The notes: a model not told the origin generated them from the sequence alone. A stretch of 64,000 nt of DNA from Acetobacterium tundrae (GCF_008086615.1 NZ_RXYB01000003.1:124001-188000); one strand, 5' to 3'. Counted from the stretch's first letter, positions 8,114 to 16,514 are shown. Program-made: numbers and translations.

Positions 8114-9553
8114 TTAATCACACTGGCTATCTTCCAATCGGTCTTTTTTGTTAAATAATCTATAGGCTGTTAAAATGGCACCAATCATACAAATAACAGC
8201 AGCAACAATATAAACAATGCTCATACCATATACAAAAGCATCGTTTCTACCAACAACATAATCCGTTACTGGATAGCCAATCTTGTCACTCATTCGATTA
8301 TATAACAAGGTGGTAGACAGGGCGATACCGCAGATCATTCCCAGATTTCGGATTAACGCATTGGTACTCCCGGCAATACCCAGTTTATCCTTTGATACCG
8401 TGGACATGATCAGAGAATTATTGGGTGATTGAAACAAGCCATTTCCAACCGATAAAATAGCGATATAAATCACAATGCTTATTAGCGAAGAATGCTCATT
8501 TAAAGTTGACATGAACAATAAAGCCAGACTTGTTACCAATAATCCAGCAAACGTCAAAATTTCCGACCCGATTTTATCTGATAAATGGCCGCTGAATGGT
8601 GCCACCACCGCCAAAACAATTGGTGATATCATCAAGACTAAACCAGCAAAAGAAGGTGAATATGCCAACACATCCTGTAAATAGAACGGCTGAATAATAT
8701 TGGTGCAAAACATCGCAACAAAAGATAAAAATCCACAAAACAGACTCAATGAAAACAATTTATTTTTAAATATTTCCAGATCCAGCAAGGGTTCATCCTT
8801 CTTCTTTTCAACAATAATAAAAACAATAAAAGAAAATATTGAAATCAAAAAACCAAATATAATTATCGGTTGAGTAAATCCGATTTCCTGACCTTTACCA
8901 ATGGCGGCAAACAAAGGAACAATGGCAAGCATAAACAATAGCGCTCCAACGATGTCCAATTTTCCTGCAGCCATTCGATTGCTTTTGGGAAGTAACTTAA
9001 GTGCTAAAAAGAACATGACGATACCGACAGGGACATTAATTAAAAAGATGTATTCCCAACTAAACGCATCAACGATGAAGCCTCCCAACGGCGGGCCGAT
9101 CAAAGCGCCTAACGCCACAAACGTACCGGTTGTTCCCAGGGCTTTGCCTCTTTCATTTGCAGGGAATACGGCTGTGATAATTCCCTGATTATTCGCCATG
9201 CAGCCGGAGGCGCCGATTGCTTGTATGGTTCTGGCTAAAACCAGAATGGGGAGTGAACTGGTGATACCACAAAATAAAGACCCCAATGTGAATAGGACGA
9301 GCCCAAACTTGAAAACGCGCACCTTGCCCAGAATATCCCCCAACCTTCCAAATACCAGAATTGTCGCTGCAATGGCAATTAAATAACTGGTTACGACCAA
9401 TTGAATACCCGATGATGTGACATCTAAAACTTTTGACATGTCTGGTAATGCGACATTTACGATGCTGCTATCCAGTGTAGCCATAAACGTAACCATCACG
9501 ACGACAAATAAAATAAGCCACCTGTTTTTGTAATTATTAATTTCCTGATCCAT
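8114..9553 (-). CDS. MFS multidrug exporter, DHA2 (EmrB/QacA) type
   Basis: A 479-residue integral membrane protein with about 14 hydrophobic segments, the DHA2 layout of proton-driven drug exporters. Motif A is seen as FGRLGDILGKVR after helix 2, and the first helix carries VTFMATLDSSIVNVALP, typical of the family (conserved acidic residue in helix 1). An AAGGAG site precedes the ATG. It lies 30 bp downstream of the MarR gene in one operon, so export is probably induced when MarR releases its operators. Substrate not predictable; QacA- and EmrB-like pumps move lipophilic or cationic drugs. Confidence 0.93.
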   Translation of the reverse strand: MDQEINNYKNRWLILFVVVMVTFMATLDSSIVNVALPDMSKVLDVTSSGIQLVVTSYLIAIAATILVFGRLGDILGKVRVFKFGLVLFTLGSLFCGITSSLPILVLARTIQAIGASGCMANNQGIITAVFPANERGKALGTTGTFVALGALIGPPLGGFIVDAFSWEYIFLINVPVGIVMFFLALKLLPKSNRMAAGKLDIVGALLFMLAIVPLFAAIGKGQEIGFTQPIIIFGFLISIFSFIVFIIVEKKKDEPLLDLEIFKNKLFSLSLFCGFLSFVAMFCTNIIQPFYLQDVLAYSPSFAGLVLMISPIVLAVVAPFSGHLSDKIGSEILTFAGLLVTSLALLFMSTLNEHSSLISIVIYIAILSVGNGLFQSPNNSLIMSTVSKDKLGIAGSTNALIRNLGMICGIALSTTLLYNRMSDKIGYPVTDYVVGRNDAFVYGMSIVYIVAAVICMIGAILTAYRLFNKKDRLEDSQCD

Positions 9554-9583
9554 TTTTTCTCCTTGTTTTTAATTGACAATGTC

Positions 9584-10021
9584 TTATATGTTGAGTTCTC
9601 TCATATTAGTTAGAAGCTTTTGTAACGATTTGACGGTGTTGATCTTCTCTTCATCATCCATCCCTTTTGTCATCAATTGAATCAATTGATGAATTTCATC
9701 CAGAATATTTTCAATGACAACATTGGCTTTTTCAGTTAAATAGATATTATTGGCGCGATGATCGGTCTCATCTTTATTTCTTTCCAAATAACCAAGTTTG
9801 ATCAGTTTTGTGACGGTTCGCGTTGTCATTGCCTTATCGTAACCCAATTTTTCACTGATCTTATTTTGATTGATGCCGTCCTGGTGCTTTAACATGAGTA
9901 AATACGGGTACGAACCACTGCTTAATTCATATTTCTTCAGAACCTTATCCAAATACACTTGTGTGGTTCTAAAAATCTTATTATTAAGCTTAAGCAAATG
10001 CATAATTTCTTCTTGTTGCAA
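9584..10021 (-). CDS. MarR-family transcriptional regulator
   Basis: A 145-residue winged-helix repressor. The helix-turn-helix region is about residues 50-75 (INQNKISEKLGYDKAMTTR), the wing follows (YLERNKDETDHRANNIYLT), and N- and C-terminal helices form the dimer. The start is TTG at 10021 with GGGAGG seven bases upstream; an in-frame ATG six codons later has no such site. It is cotranscribed with the MFS exporter. Two TTGAC-GTCAA palindromes bracket its promoter, a standard arrangement for MarR autorepression. Ligand unknown, most likely the exported compound. Confidence 0.92.
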   Translation of the reverse strand: MQQEEIMHLLKLNNKIFRTTQVYLDKVLKKYELSSGSYPYLLMLKHQDGINQNKISEKLGYDKAMTTRTVTKLIKLGYLERNKDETDHRANNIYLTEKANVVIENILDEIHQLIQLMTKGMDDEEKINTVKSLQKLLTNMRELNI

Positions 10022-10083
10022 GACGGATCCTCCCTAAATTACTAATTTTTTGTTACATCCGTTGAAATTGAATGTGTTCTCAA

Positions 10084-10128
10084 TTGACTTGTCAACTAAA
10101 TTATAGCCTATGTTAATTGACAAGTCAA
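10084..10128 (-). promoter_or_regulatory. marR-MFS promoter with twin operators
   Basis: On the minus strand the -35 TTGACT (10128-10123) and -10 TATAAT (10105-10100) are 17 bp apart. The palindromes TTGACAAGTCAA (10117-10128) and TTGACTTGTCAA (10084-10095) cover the -35 and the region just after the -10, with centres 33 bp apart (about three helical turns). Confidence 0.8.
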
Positions 10129-10192
10129 CTAATTTGTAGATTTTTTTTCGTTTGTTTATCATTTTTTTCATAATATTTTTCCCAAAAAATAA

Positions 10193-10243
10193 AAATAAGT
10201 GGTTATGATTGTCACTAAATATGACTTTTATCATAAACACTTA
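10193..10243. repeat. Dispersed imperfect palindrome, copy B
   Basis: AAGTGGTTATGATTGTC pairs with GAC...ATCATAAACACTT. The preceding bases (TTTTTCATAATATTTTTC) resemble those before copy C at 20700, so the repeated unit is longer than the hairpin. It lies between the DUF2284 gene and the marR promoter. Confidence 0.7.
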
Positions 10244-10374
10244 CTAATTTCTATTTTTAATAATATTTCCTTTTAGATATTATATCTATTCGGTCAGCGG
10301 GTTACCACTTCATTGTAGCTCTGCAACCACACTAATGTTTTAGTTTTTCCTTCTCAATGCTCTTATGCTATTCT

Positions 10375-10902
10375 TTAATTGTTATAGATAAGCAAACCAA
10401 AGTAAGTCACGTTATTTTCTCCGCTATTATAGGTCATTCCATAATCACGACTTAATCGAACCACATCGATTCCTGTAGCCTCCAACGAAGGGATTGCATC
10501 ATCCGGGAAGCGACAGGGTTCATCTGTTAGAATTGCACACTTTTGACAAAGGGAACAGGTTCCAGCTGAAAAAAAGAGACAATCTAAATTTTTTGATTTC
10601 ATTTCATTCTTGATTTTTTGAATTTCATTTCGAAATTCAACTCCCGACTCAACCATCCGCTTATAATCATATTTGTTTTTCAACGCATATACTTTTGAGA
10701 AAAGCAAACCTTTTTCATATTTTCGTATTATTTCACGATATTCTTGCAAACCTCCCACTGCAGGAGGACACATATGGTTTTTACCATAGAAACCGCAATA
10801 ATTATCGGCACAGCGATCTCTGATTTCCTGGGTGATCTGAATCAAATCGACATCAATATCCATTATTTCAGAAAATTTACCTGATTCGAGTAATTCTTTC
10901 AT
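10375..10902 (-). CDS. DUF2284 cysteine-rich, putative metal-binding protein
   Basis: A 175-residue cytoplasmic protein matching the DUF2284 pattern: CADNYCGFYGKNHMCPP near residues 32-48 and a second cluster CSLCQKCAILTDEPCRFP near 117-134, ten or so cysteines in all, suggesting iron-sulfur or zinc binding. Biochemical role is unknown. It is the last gene of the methyltransferase operon, about 115 bp after the methyl-THF methyltransferase. DUF2284 genes are often seen beside corrinoid methyltransferases in acetogens and methanogens (known association), so a role in corrinoid redox repair or electron supply is a guess. Confidence 0.85.
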   Translation of the reverse strand: MKELLESGKFSEIMDIDVDLIQITQEIRDRCADNYCGFYGKNHMCPPAVGGLQEYREIIRKYEKGLLFSKVYALKNKYDYKRMVESGVEFRNEIQKIKNEMKSKNLDCLFFSAGTCSLCQKCAILTDEPCRFPDDAIPSLEATGIDVVRLSRDYGMTYNSGENNVTYFGLLIYNN

Positions 10903-11016
10903 TTATCTGCTCCTCTATTAATCGTTTTTCGATTAATTCTGCCTGAATTTCTAATATAAACATAGCCCTCAACCTGACATTTGCCAAGGAAAGGGCTATT
11001 ATCGTTAAATTCAACA

Positions 11017-11820
11017 TCACTTCTTGGTAAAATCTATTTTTGCAGCAACCGTATATTTTCGACAAAACCGATCTCTGCCAAGAAGCATTTCTGAGGCTTT
11101 TAGAGATTCTATCAAAGGCACATTCTCGGGATTAACAACAGCCGAATCCATGCCGGCCTCAACAGCCAAGGTTAAAAACGTTCGATTGACTAATGCTCTG
11201 TTTGGCAAACCAAACGAAATATTGCTTAATCCACCGGTAATATGGGCTTCCGGATAAGTTTTACGAATGGTCCGGATCGATTCAAAAGCGATCAGTCCGG
11301 CTGTTTGATCCGTGGCAACCGCCATGATTAACGGATCAATAAAAACTTTACTGTCTGCGATACCGGCATTTCTTGTCGCTTTGAAAATTCTTTCCAATAC
11401 AGTCATTCGCTCATTCACTGTTTTCGGCATTCCGGATTGTGACTCATCCATTGCCAGTGCAATCACATTGCAGTCTCTTTCCTTTATAAATGGAATAAAG
11501 CTTTTCAGCCGTTTTGGATCTCCATTTATCGAATTGATCATGGGTGTTGCCTTTACCGCATGTATCGCTTCTTTTATAACCTCAGGTGTCGAACTGTCAA
11601 TGCAAATAGGCGTATCCGTTACCGATTGAATGATCTGCAATAACCATAACATATCCCCTTTTTCCCGTGATGGATCGGTACCGGCATTGACATCCAGATA
11701 ATCAGCACCTGCCTGAGCCTGTTCCAGAGCTGTTTTTTTGATGAATTCTGCGTCCCGGCTAAGAATGGCCTCCTGAATAATTTTACGTGTACCATTAATT
11801 TTTTCTCCGATAAATATCAT
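11017..11820 (-). CDS. Methyltetrahydrofolate:corrinoid methyltransferase (MtvA/AcsE family)
   Basis: A 267-residue protein with a single pterin-binding TIM barrel. Conserved blocks: DYLDVNAGTD (about residue 41), ICIDSSTP, MINSINGDP, IALAMDE, FIDPLIMAVATD and ITGGLSNISFGLP. In the O-demethylase systems of acetogens this enzyme moves the methyl group from the methylated corrinoid protein to tetrahydrofolate, feeding the methyl branch of the Wood-Ljungdahl pathway. It lies 17 bp after the UroD-family methyltransferase, in the same operon as a corrinoid protein. That context favours the MtvA-like role over the acetyl-CoA-synthase-linked AcsE. Start ATG at 11820 has an AAGGAG site. Confidence 0.88.
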   Translation of the reverse strand: MIFIGEKINGTRKIIQEAILSRDAEFIKKTALEQAQAGADYLDVNAGTDPSREKGDMLWLLQIIQSVTDTPICIDSSTPEVIKEAIHAVKATPMINSINGDPKRLKSFIPFIKERDCNVIALAMDESQSGMPKTVNERMTVLERIFKATRNAGIADSKVFIDPLIMAVATDQTAGLIAFESIRTIRKTYPEAHITGGLSNISFGLPNRALVNRTFLTLAVEAGMDSAVVNPENVPLIESLKASEMLLGRDRFCRKYTVAAKIDFTKK

Positions 11821-11837
11821 TGATGTCTCCTTAAAAA

Positions 11838-12965
11838 TTATTTCCAGTCATTGGCTGCCTGGAACATTGCAACCATATTTTCAAATTTTGTATTGGCTGG
11901 CGCATCGCAGCCTGCGGTGACAAACAATCCTTTGGGTCCGATGTCATCAATCAGTTTGGTTACATAATCTTTTACTTCCTGTGTTGTTCCGGTTGCCAGC
12001 AATGGGGCTGGTACATCACCCATAATGGCAACATGTTCCCCTAGTATTTTTCGTGCTTTTCTCAGATCAGTCATGCCGTCCGTGTTGATGATTGATTTTT
12101 TTTCGGGAATTTCCAAAAAACGTTCAATATCGCGATCCCAGCATTGATCCAGATGGAAAGTAGCGATATCATTGTTTTCGATCAGTGCCAATCCCATGGC
12201 TTTCATTCCCGGCCAAACCAGACGATTCCATATTTTAGGTGAAACCAGCGCACTGGCGCCGCGCCATCCGCCAACCCAGGCACCGCTACCACTCACTGGG
12301 TTTACGCTTGCCAGCATGCTGTGAATCGAACCGGGTAGCATGACTTCGATGGCTTTTTCAATTTTATCCGGGATTTTATAACAGTCCATAAAAAACTGAG
12401 ACATGGAACGTCCGCCGCACAATACTTCAAATGGTGGACTGGCTACTCCACTGTTAACTGAAGGGAAATCATTATTAATAAATAATTCAACATTTTTCTG
12501 CCCATTTTCCTCTTGATATGCGATACTTTCCTGGAATTCTTTCATATTCACAAGTTGCGGGAAAATCCGATTAAATACCGTATCAAATCCCTGCTCAATG
12601 ATCACATCATAATCTTCAGGCTTGAAGATACTCGTTTCAACGACCTGCCATAATGAATCATCCGGCAATTCTATTCCCGGCATCTTAACCTTTGACAGCC
12701 AAGCCATTGGCAAACTATGATCGGAGCGCATGCCATTCACTCCGGTGTTCAGACAATCAACTGATGTGATAGCATTGATTTCATTGATATAATCCAGTGT
12801 CATTTTAATCATGATGTCCGGGTTTAGGGCAAAATCTTTCATTTTCACCCCCATATGAGCTGCTGGTGCTGCTTGTCCCATAAAACAGGTCGTTACACTT
12901 TCATTTTTAAAATTAACCGTATCTTTTATCTTCTGGGCTCTTTCGTCATATAATTTACTTGCCAT
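11838..12965 (-). CDS. UroD-family corrinoid methyltransferase (substrate:corrinoid, MtvB/MtaA-like)
   Basis: A 375-residue protein of the uroporphyrinogen decarboxylase fold. His271 and Cys275 (FHLDQCWDRD) with Cys353 (TAGCDAPANTK) fit the zinc-binding His/Cys set used by MtaA, MtbA and CmuA methyltransferases, rather than true UroD. Between a corrinoid protein gene (1 bp upstream) and a methyl-THF methyltransferase gene, the expected role is methyltransferase I: taking a methyl group from an O-methyl aromatic or another methylated substrate to the cob(I)amide of the partner. Known relative: vanillate O-demethylase MtvB of acetogens. The substrate here is unknown. Confidence 0.85.
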   Translation of the reverse strand: MASKLYDERAQKIKDTVNFKNESVTTCFMGQAAPAAHMGVKMKDFALNPDIMIKMTLDYINEINAITSVDCLNTGVNGMRSDHSLPMAWLSKVKMPGIELPDDSLWQVVETSIFKPEDYDVIIEQGFDTVFNRIFPQLVNMKEFQESIAYQEENGQKNVELFINNDFPSVNSGVASPPFEVLCGGRSMSQFFMDCYKIPDKIEKAIEVMLPGSIHSMLASVNPVSGSGAWVGGWRGASALVSPKIWNRLVWPGMKAMGLALIENNDIATFHLDQCWDRDIERFLEIPEKKSIINTDGMTDLRKARKILGEHVAIMGDVPAPLLATGTTQEVKDYVTKLIDDIGPKGLFVTAGCDAPANTKFENMVAMFQAANDWK

Positions 12966-12966
12966 T

Positions 12967-13584
12967 TTATAACATCTCCTTACATAATCTTACTGCTGAC
13001 TGGGCATCGTCTCCAAATGCATCAGCTCCGGTGTATCTGACAACTGATTCGTCTGTGGGTCCCCCACCGATGATAATCTTAACCCGGTCTCTCAACCCGG
13101 CTTCCTCAACAGCTTTGACGGTGTTTGAAATAGAATCATAGGCGGTCGTTAATAAACAGGATAATGCCAGAATCGGAGCGCCAGATTCTTTTAGTGCCTT
13201 CACAAACACTTCCGGTTTGGCATCTACGCCCACATCAATGACCTCAAACCCACCAGATTTCAGCATAACATAGACCAGATCTTTTCCGATATCATGGATA
13301 TCGCCTTCAACCGTTCCCAATACAACCTTGGCCAGGATATCTCCGGTTTTACCATCTAAATAAGGTGCCAGCATCTCGCCGACTTCCTTGAACATTTCCC
13401 CAGACATCATCAGATCAGATACAAAGTAGTCTCCGCTGCTAAACATTTCCCCTACTTTTACCATTCCCGCTTCACATTCTTTGAGAATGCCAATAGGATC
13501 TGTTCCTGCCGCTAATTCTTTTTGAACAACTTCCATTAACTCATCCATTTCAAGATTCGCTAATAATTCACTAATTTTAGCCAT
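12967..13584 (-). CDS. Corrinoid (methyl-carrier) protein, MtvC/MtaC type
   Basis: A 205-residue protein with an N-terminal helical cap (about 1-85) and a cobalamin-binding Rossmann domain (about 86-205). His97 in GDIHDIGKD is the lower cobalt ligand (DXHXXG). LSCLLTT and IIGGGPTD complete the B12-binding pattern. An in-frame ATG five codons upstream lies at the GGAGG site itself, so the start was placed at 13584, 8 nt after GGAGG. First gene of the operon; it carries the methyl group between the UroD-family enzyme and the methyl-THF enzyme encoded next. Confidence 0.93.
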   Translation of the reverse strand: MAKISELLANLEMDELMEVVQKELAAGTDPIGILKECEAGMVKVGEMFSSGDYFVSDLMMSGEMFKEVGEMLAPYLDGKTGDILAKVVLGTVEGDIHDIGKDLVYVMLKSGGFEVIDVGVDAKPEVFVKALKESGAPILALSCLLTTAYDSISNTVKAVEEAGLRDRVKIIIGGGPTDESVVRYTGADAFGDDAQSAVRLCKEML

Positions 13585-13898
13585 TTCTTCATCCTCCATG
13601 TTTTCTTTTGATTACATTTTTTATTTTGTCTTTTGTGCCGGACATCTTCACCGCAAAGAAACTTCATCAAAACTGAGGAATATAATATTTTTTTGAAATA
13701 AATAAAAAGGGTCTTATCATTTATTTGAATTTGTGTTAGAATTTTGATGAGATTTCCTTTAACTTTTCCTTTGTACTTATCTGTGGCCCGTAACGCCTGT
13801 ACTACTGGAATTTTCAGGAGTCTCTTTTTATGTTTTATACATCTTTATCACCTCCAAATTTATTTTATAACACCAATGTATTCATTGATTACTATCAC
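13585..13898 (-). other. Intergenic leader of the methyltransferase operon
   Basis: 313 bp with no normal gene. On the minus strand a strong GGAGG site (about 13850) precedes a five-codon frame ATG-TAT-AAA-ACA-TAA (13842-13828), which could be a leader peptide or the stub of a decayed gene. No convincing promoter, operator or known riboswitch was recognised, although the operon must start here or upstream. Confidence 0.35.
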
Positions 13899-14384
13899 TT
13901 AATGATTGTGTTCATATTTTTCATTATGGTGATGATGTTCATGATAGACTGGGCATGTTTCAGCTTCTTGTTCTGCTGTTTTCGACTCCCTGGGCAAGAT
14001 CTCTTTATAATCCGTCATTAATCCATACACACTGCAAGTTCGCTCTAATGCCATATGAAAATACTGAATATTCTTAACTTTTAATACCTCACTAATAATG
14101 GAATTAAAAGTTAAACCCGCTTCCAGGCTGTGTCCCTCAGTATTAACAATTTCACAATTAGTTGGCCGATCCTGACTAACACAACTTAACTTGATAAAGC
14201 TGTTATCTTCCAATTCAATCAGAACTTTAATATGACCTATGACCACTTTTTCTGCTTTTCCTAATTGTTCAACATAATTCTGAATAAAAAAGCATCCTAT
14301 TTCTCGCCATTTTTCATTTGAAATTTTGTTTCTCGAAATCAATTTTGTGTTAATCGCCAGTGCTTCAAAAGTATTCTGATACAT
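13899..14384 (-). CDS. Hypothetical protein with histidine-rich C-terminal tail
   Basis: A 161-residue protein I do not recognise. Residues 1-140 look like a compact soluble domain (RTCSVYGLMTDYKEILP near 112). The last 20 residues are a likely metal-binding tail with one Cys and eight His (CPVYHEHHHHNEKYEHNH). It follows the CobW-type GTPase gene by 22 bp on the same strand. Histidine tails of this kind occur on metal-storage or metal-delivery partners and on G3E GTPases themselves, so the pair may act together on cobalt, zinc or nickel; this is inference. No signal peptide. Confidence 0.75.
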   Translation of the reverse strand: MYQNTFEALAINTKLISRNKISNEKWREIGCFFIQNYVEQLGKAEKVVIGHIKVLIELEDNSFIKLSCVSQDRPTNCEIVNTEGHSLEAGLTFNSIISEVLKVKNIQYFHMALERTCSVYGLMTDYKEILPRESKTAEQEAETCPVYHEHHHHNEKYEHNH

Positions 14385-14406
14385 ACGCTCATCTCCATTC
14401 AGACTC

Positions 14407-14997
14407 TCAAATAAGTTGTCTTATCTGTTTTTCTTCAAGTTCATTTACATTTATTTTTAATATCATAATTTCTTTATTATATTTTCTAATAACCTTTTCC
14501 GACTCAGCCATTTCTTCAGCAGTGGCTATATCAATTTTATTGATTACCGTAACATCAGCCAAAGGGATGGCTGATTGAAGATAGGGTTCCAGAACTTCTT
14601 CGAACATGCAAATCCGAGTTGGATCCAAAATAAACACATTTTTTACCTTTTCATCAGGAAAACCACTATGTTTTATTGGCTGGTACAATGCTGACGGATC
14701 AGCGACCCCTGAAGGCTCCATAAGAATATAATCGATTTCATAATTACCCAAAAGTTGATGCATCGTATCTTCCAAACTGATGGCCAGTGTGCAGCAAATA
14801 CACCCCCCGAATATTTCCCAGACATCATACCCCATTTTTTTCATCTGTAAATTATCGATACCAATTTCGCCAACCTCATTAACAATAATTGCACAACGTT
14901 TCTTATTTTGTGATAACTTCCGGGCTATTTCCAAAAGCAATGATGTCTTTCCAGATCCCAGGAATCCTGTAAAAAGCAATAATTTTGGATCATTCAT
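14407..14997 (-). CDS. CobW/COG0523-type G3E GTPase, short form
   Basis: A 196-residue GTPase. Walker A GFLGSGKTS (residues 11-19), metal-binding CXCC motif GGCICCT (Cys66, 68, 69), EPSGVADP and the guanine-specificity motif NKID near 152. Typical COG0523 proteins carry a C-terminal CobW_C domain; here the chain ends after the GTPase core, and the downstream gene's His-rich tail may supply that metal-binding part. The family loads metals or cofactors into target enzymes. Next to two corrinoid proteins, service of cobamide-dependent methyl transfer is a reasonable inference. A GGGAGA site precedes the ATG, and a consensus promoter with an operator-like motif lies upstream. Confidence 0.88.
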   Translation of the reverse strand: MNDPKLLLFTGFLGSGKTSLLLEIARKLSQNKKRCAIIVNEVGEIGIDNLQMKKMGYDVWEIFGGCICCTLAISLEDTMHQLLGNYEIDYILMEPSGVADPSALYQPIKHSGFPDEKVKNVFILDPTRICMFEEVLEPYLQSAIPLADVTVINKIDIATAEEMAESEKVIRKYNKEIMILKINVNELEEKQIRQLI

Positions 14998-15027
14998 CTT
15001 TTATCTCCCATATTTTTTTCAACATAT

Positions 15028-15078
15028 ACGTACAAGTCTGTACAAATATAATATACCCTTATGTAAACGTTTTGTCAA
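15028..15078 (-). promoter_or_regulatory. Promoter and operator of the CobW GTPase operon
   Basis: On the minus strand TTGACA (15078-15073), 17 bp, TATATT (15055-15050). Just downstream, TTGTACAGACTTGTACGT (15045-15028) contains two TGTAC units. A related motif lies before the second corrinoid gene at 16515-16535, so the GntR protein encoded between them may bind both. Confidence 0.75.
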
Positions 15079-15084
15079 TAGCTT

Positions 15085-15125
15085 AAATAAAAAAAGACCA
15101 AGTTTAAATTCGTACTTGATCTTAA
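15085..15125 (-). terminator. Intrinsic terminator of the GntR gene
   Basis: On the minus strand GATCAAGT and ACTTGGTC form an 8-bp stem around a 10-nt loop, followed by seven T. It separates the corrinoid-GntR unit from the CobW operon promoter. Confidence 0.85.
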
Positions 15126-15847
15126 AATATTCTCTTATCGACCGAATCTTTCGGCGTAGCCGCTTTTATTGTTAAGTACTTCGGACTCACATAAAACCAG
15201 CTAACCTGCAAACTTTCATGTGCCGCGCCATTTTTAATCGTTTCAATGATTTCAAAAATCGGTTCATTTTGATTTATATTAAGACGTTCACTCATTTCTT
15301 TTGTTGGCATTGTAACTGAAATATTAATTGTTTTATCTAAAACAAAAGCCAGTTTTTCTTCAATTGGTTTTAGATAGTTCGCAAATTTCAACATATCTTC
15401 GATAACAGGCTGATTTTGCACATAAGGTAAATAGATTACTTCCATCGCTATTTCCTTATCATCCGAACACAAAATTCGAGTTGCTTCCACCACTTTTTGA
15501 TTTTCATCCATATTTAAGATGCGATCAATCTGCTTTGTGGGAATCTTCACTTTAACCGACAGTAATTTTACTCGATCAATATGAGTGTTTAAGCCATCGT
15601 ATTTATTAAATTTAAATTGAAAAATATCAACTTCCGGTTTACAAACAAAGTTTCCTTTTCCCGGGACTGAATAAATATAACCTTCATTTGATAAGAGGGA
15701 TAAGCTTTTTCGAATGGTCATTCGGCCAACTGAATATTCTTTCATAAGTGAACTTTCTGAATTAAGCATATCGCCCGGTTTAAGTCGACCTTTGATAATT
15801 TTTTCTTTTAAACTGGCTACAATAGCAAGATATAAAACATCACTCAT
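15122..15847 (-). CDS. GntR-family regulator with UTRA domain (HutC type)
   Basis: A 241-residue protein. Residues 1-75 form a winged helix-turn-helix (EYSVGRMTIRKSLSLLSNEG, then PGKGNFVC); residues about 90-235 form a UTRA-type ligand-binding domain (LNINQNEPIFEIIE, AAHESLQVSWFYV). Its ATG overlaps the end of the second corrinoid protein gene by 8 nt, so it is cotranscribed with it. TGTAC-containing motifs lie before that gene and before the CobW operon, so it probably controls both. Its ligand is unknown; a methylated substrate or product of the methyl-transfer system is plausible. An 8-bp terminator ends the unit. Confidence 0.9.
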   Translation of the reverse strand: MSDVLYLAIVASLKEKIIKGRLKPGDMLNSESSLMKEYSVGRMTIRKSLSLLSNEGYIYSVPGKGNFVCKPEVDIFQFKFNKYDGLNTHIDRVKLLSVKVKIPTKQIDRILNMDENQKVVEATRILCSDDKEIAMEVIYLPYVQNQPVIEDMLKFANYLKPIEEKLAFVLDKTINISVTMPTKEMSERLNINQNEPIFEIIETIKNGAAHESLQVSWFYVSPKYLTIKAATPKDSVDKRIF

Positions 15848-16499
15848 TTACTTCGTTTCTCCCTTTATATTTTTCCCGAAGAAACGACTCACAGTAATTT
15901 ACGCCTTCGTAAAAATTGTTTGACATAAAATCAACTTGAGGGATTCTAATATAATCATTATCCACGCTGGCTCCACCTAAAATAAATCGACGATTTTCAA
16001 GAAGATTTTCCCTTTGTAATGCAATGCCCAATTCTTCCACATATGAAATTGAATTAACCATAACACAGCTTACTGCAATAATATCTGGGTCATTTTGTCT
16101 GACCGCATCAATATATTTTTCTACTCTGACATCGACTCCCAGATCAATAACTTTTATCCCCTTATTTTCAAGCGCATCTATCATTAAATCCTTTCCAATA
16201 TCATGAATATCATCATAGATTGTTCCCATGACAACCATTCCCAAGGTGTTTGGTGGCTCCTGGTTTTCTTGATATAAATTGGCCTCGGCAAAAATATTCT
16301 TAGCCATCATCCCCGAGACGATAAGGTCCGCTATGAAACACTGTTCATTTTCATACTTCTTTCCTATCTCCGCCAAACCTGCCATAACTCTTTCAAAAAG
16401 AACTTTATAGTCTATTCCGCTATGAATTAATTCACTGGCAAAAGCTTCCGCTTCATCCACCTTTAGGTCAGCAATGAGTTCGATCAATTTATCCTTCAT
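15840..16499 (-). CDS. Second corrinoid (methyl-carrier) protein
   Basis: A 219-residue protein with the same layout as the corrinoid protein at 12967-13584: helical cap (1-85), then a B12-binding domain with His99 in DDIHDIGKDL, SCVMVNSISYVE and FILGGASVDN. The two are clearly divergent. The start at 16499 has GAGG seven bases upstream; the frame is open four codons further through a TTG without support. No methyltransferase gene accompanies it: it is cotranscribed only with a GntR regulator. It may share methyltransferases with the nearby operon or with genes elsewhere, or act as a sensor of corrinoid or methylation state. Confidence 0.9.
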   Translation of the reverse strand: MKDKLIELIADLKVDEAEAFASELIHSGIDYKVLFERVMAGLAEIGKKYENEQCFIADLIVSGMMAKNIFAEANLYQENQEPPNTLGMVVMGTIYDDIHDIGKDLMIDALENKGIKVIDLGVDVRVEKYIDAVRQNDPDIIAVSCVMVNSISYVEELGIALQRENLLENRRFILGGASVDNDYIRIPQVDFMSNNFYEGVNYCESFLREKYKGRNEVNE

Positions 16500-16514
16500 T
16501 TTCCACCTCAACTC

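Noticed and set aside
10034-10240. Minus-strand frame of 68 residues across the marR promoter
   Set aside because: It overlaps the promoter, both operators and repeat copy B, and has no ribosome site.
11024-11629. Plus-strand frames opposite the methyl-THF methyltransferase
   Set aside because: Antisense shadows without ribosome sites.
13600-13900. Sigma-54 promoter before the methyltransferase operon
   Set aside because: A GGCAC stretch exists on the minus strand, but no GC at the -12 position with correct spacing.
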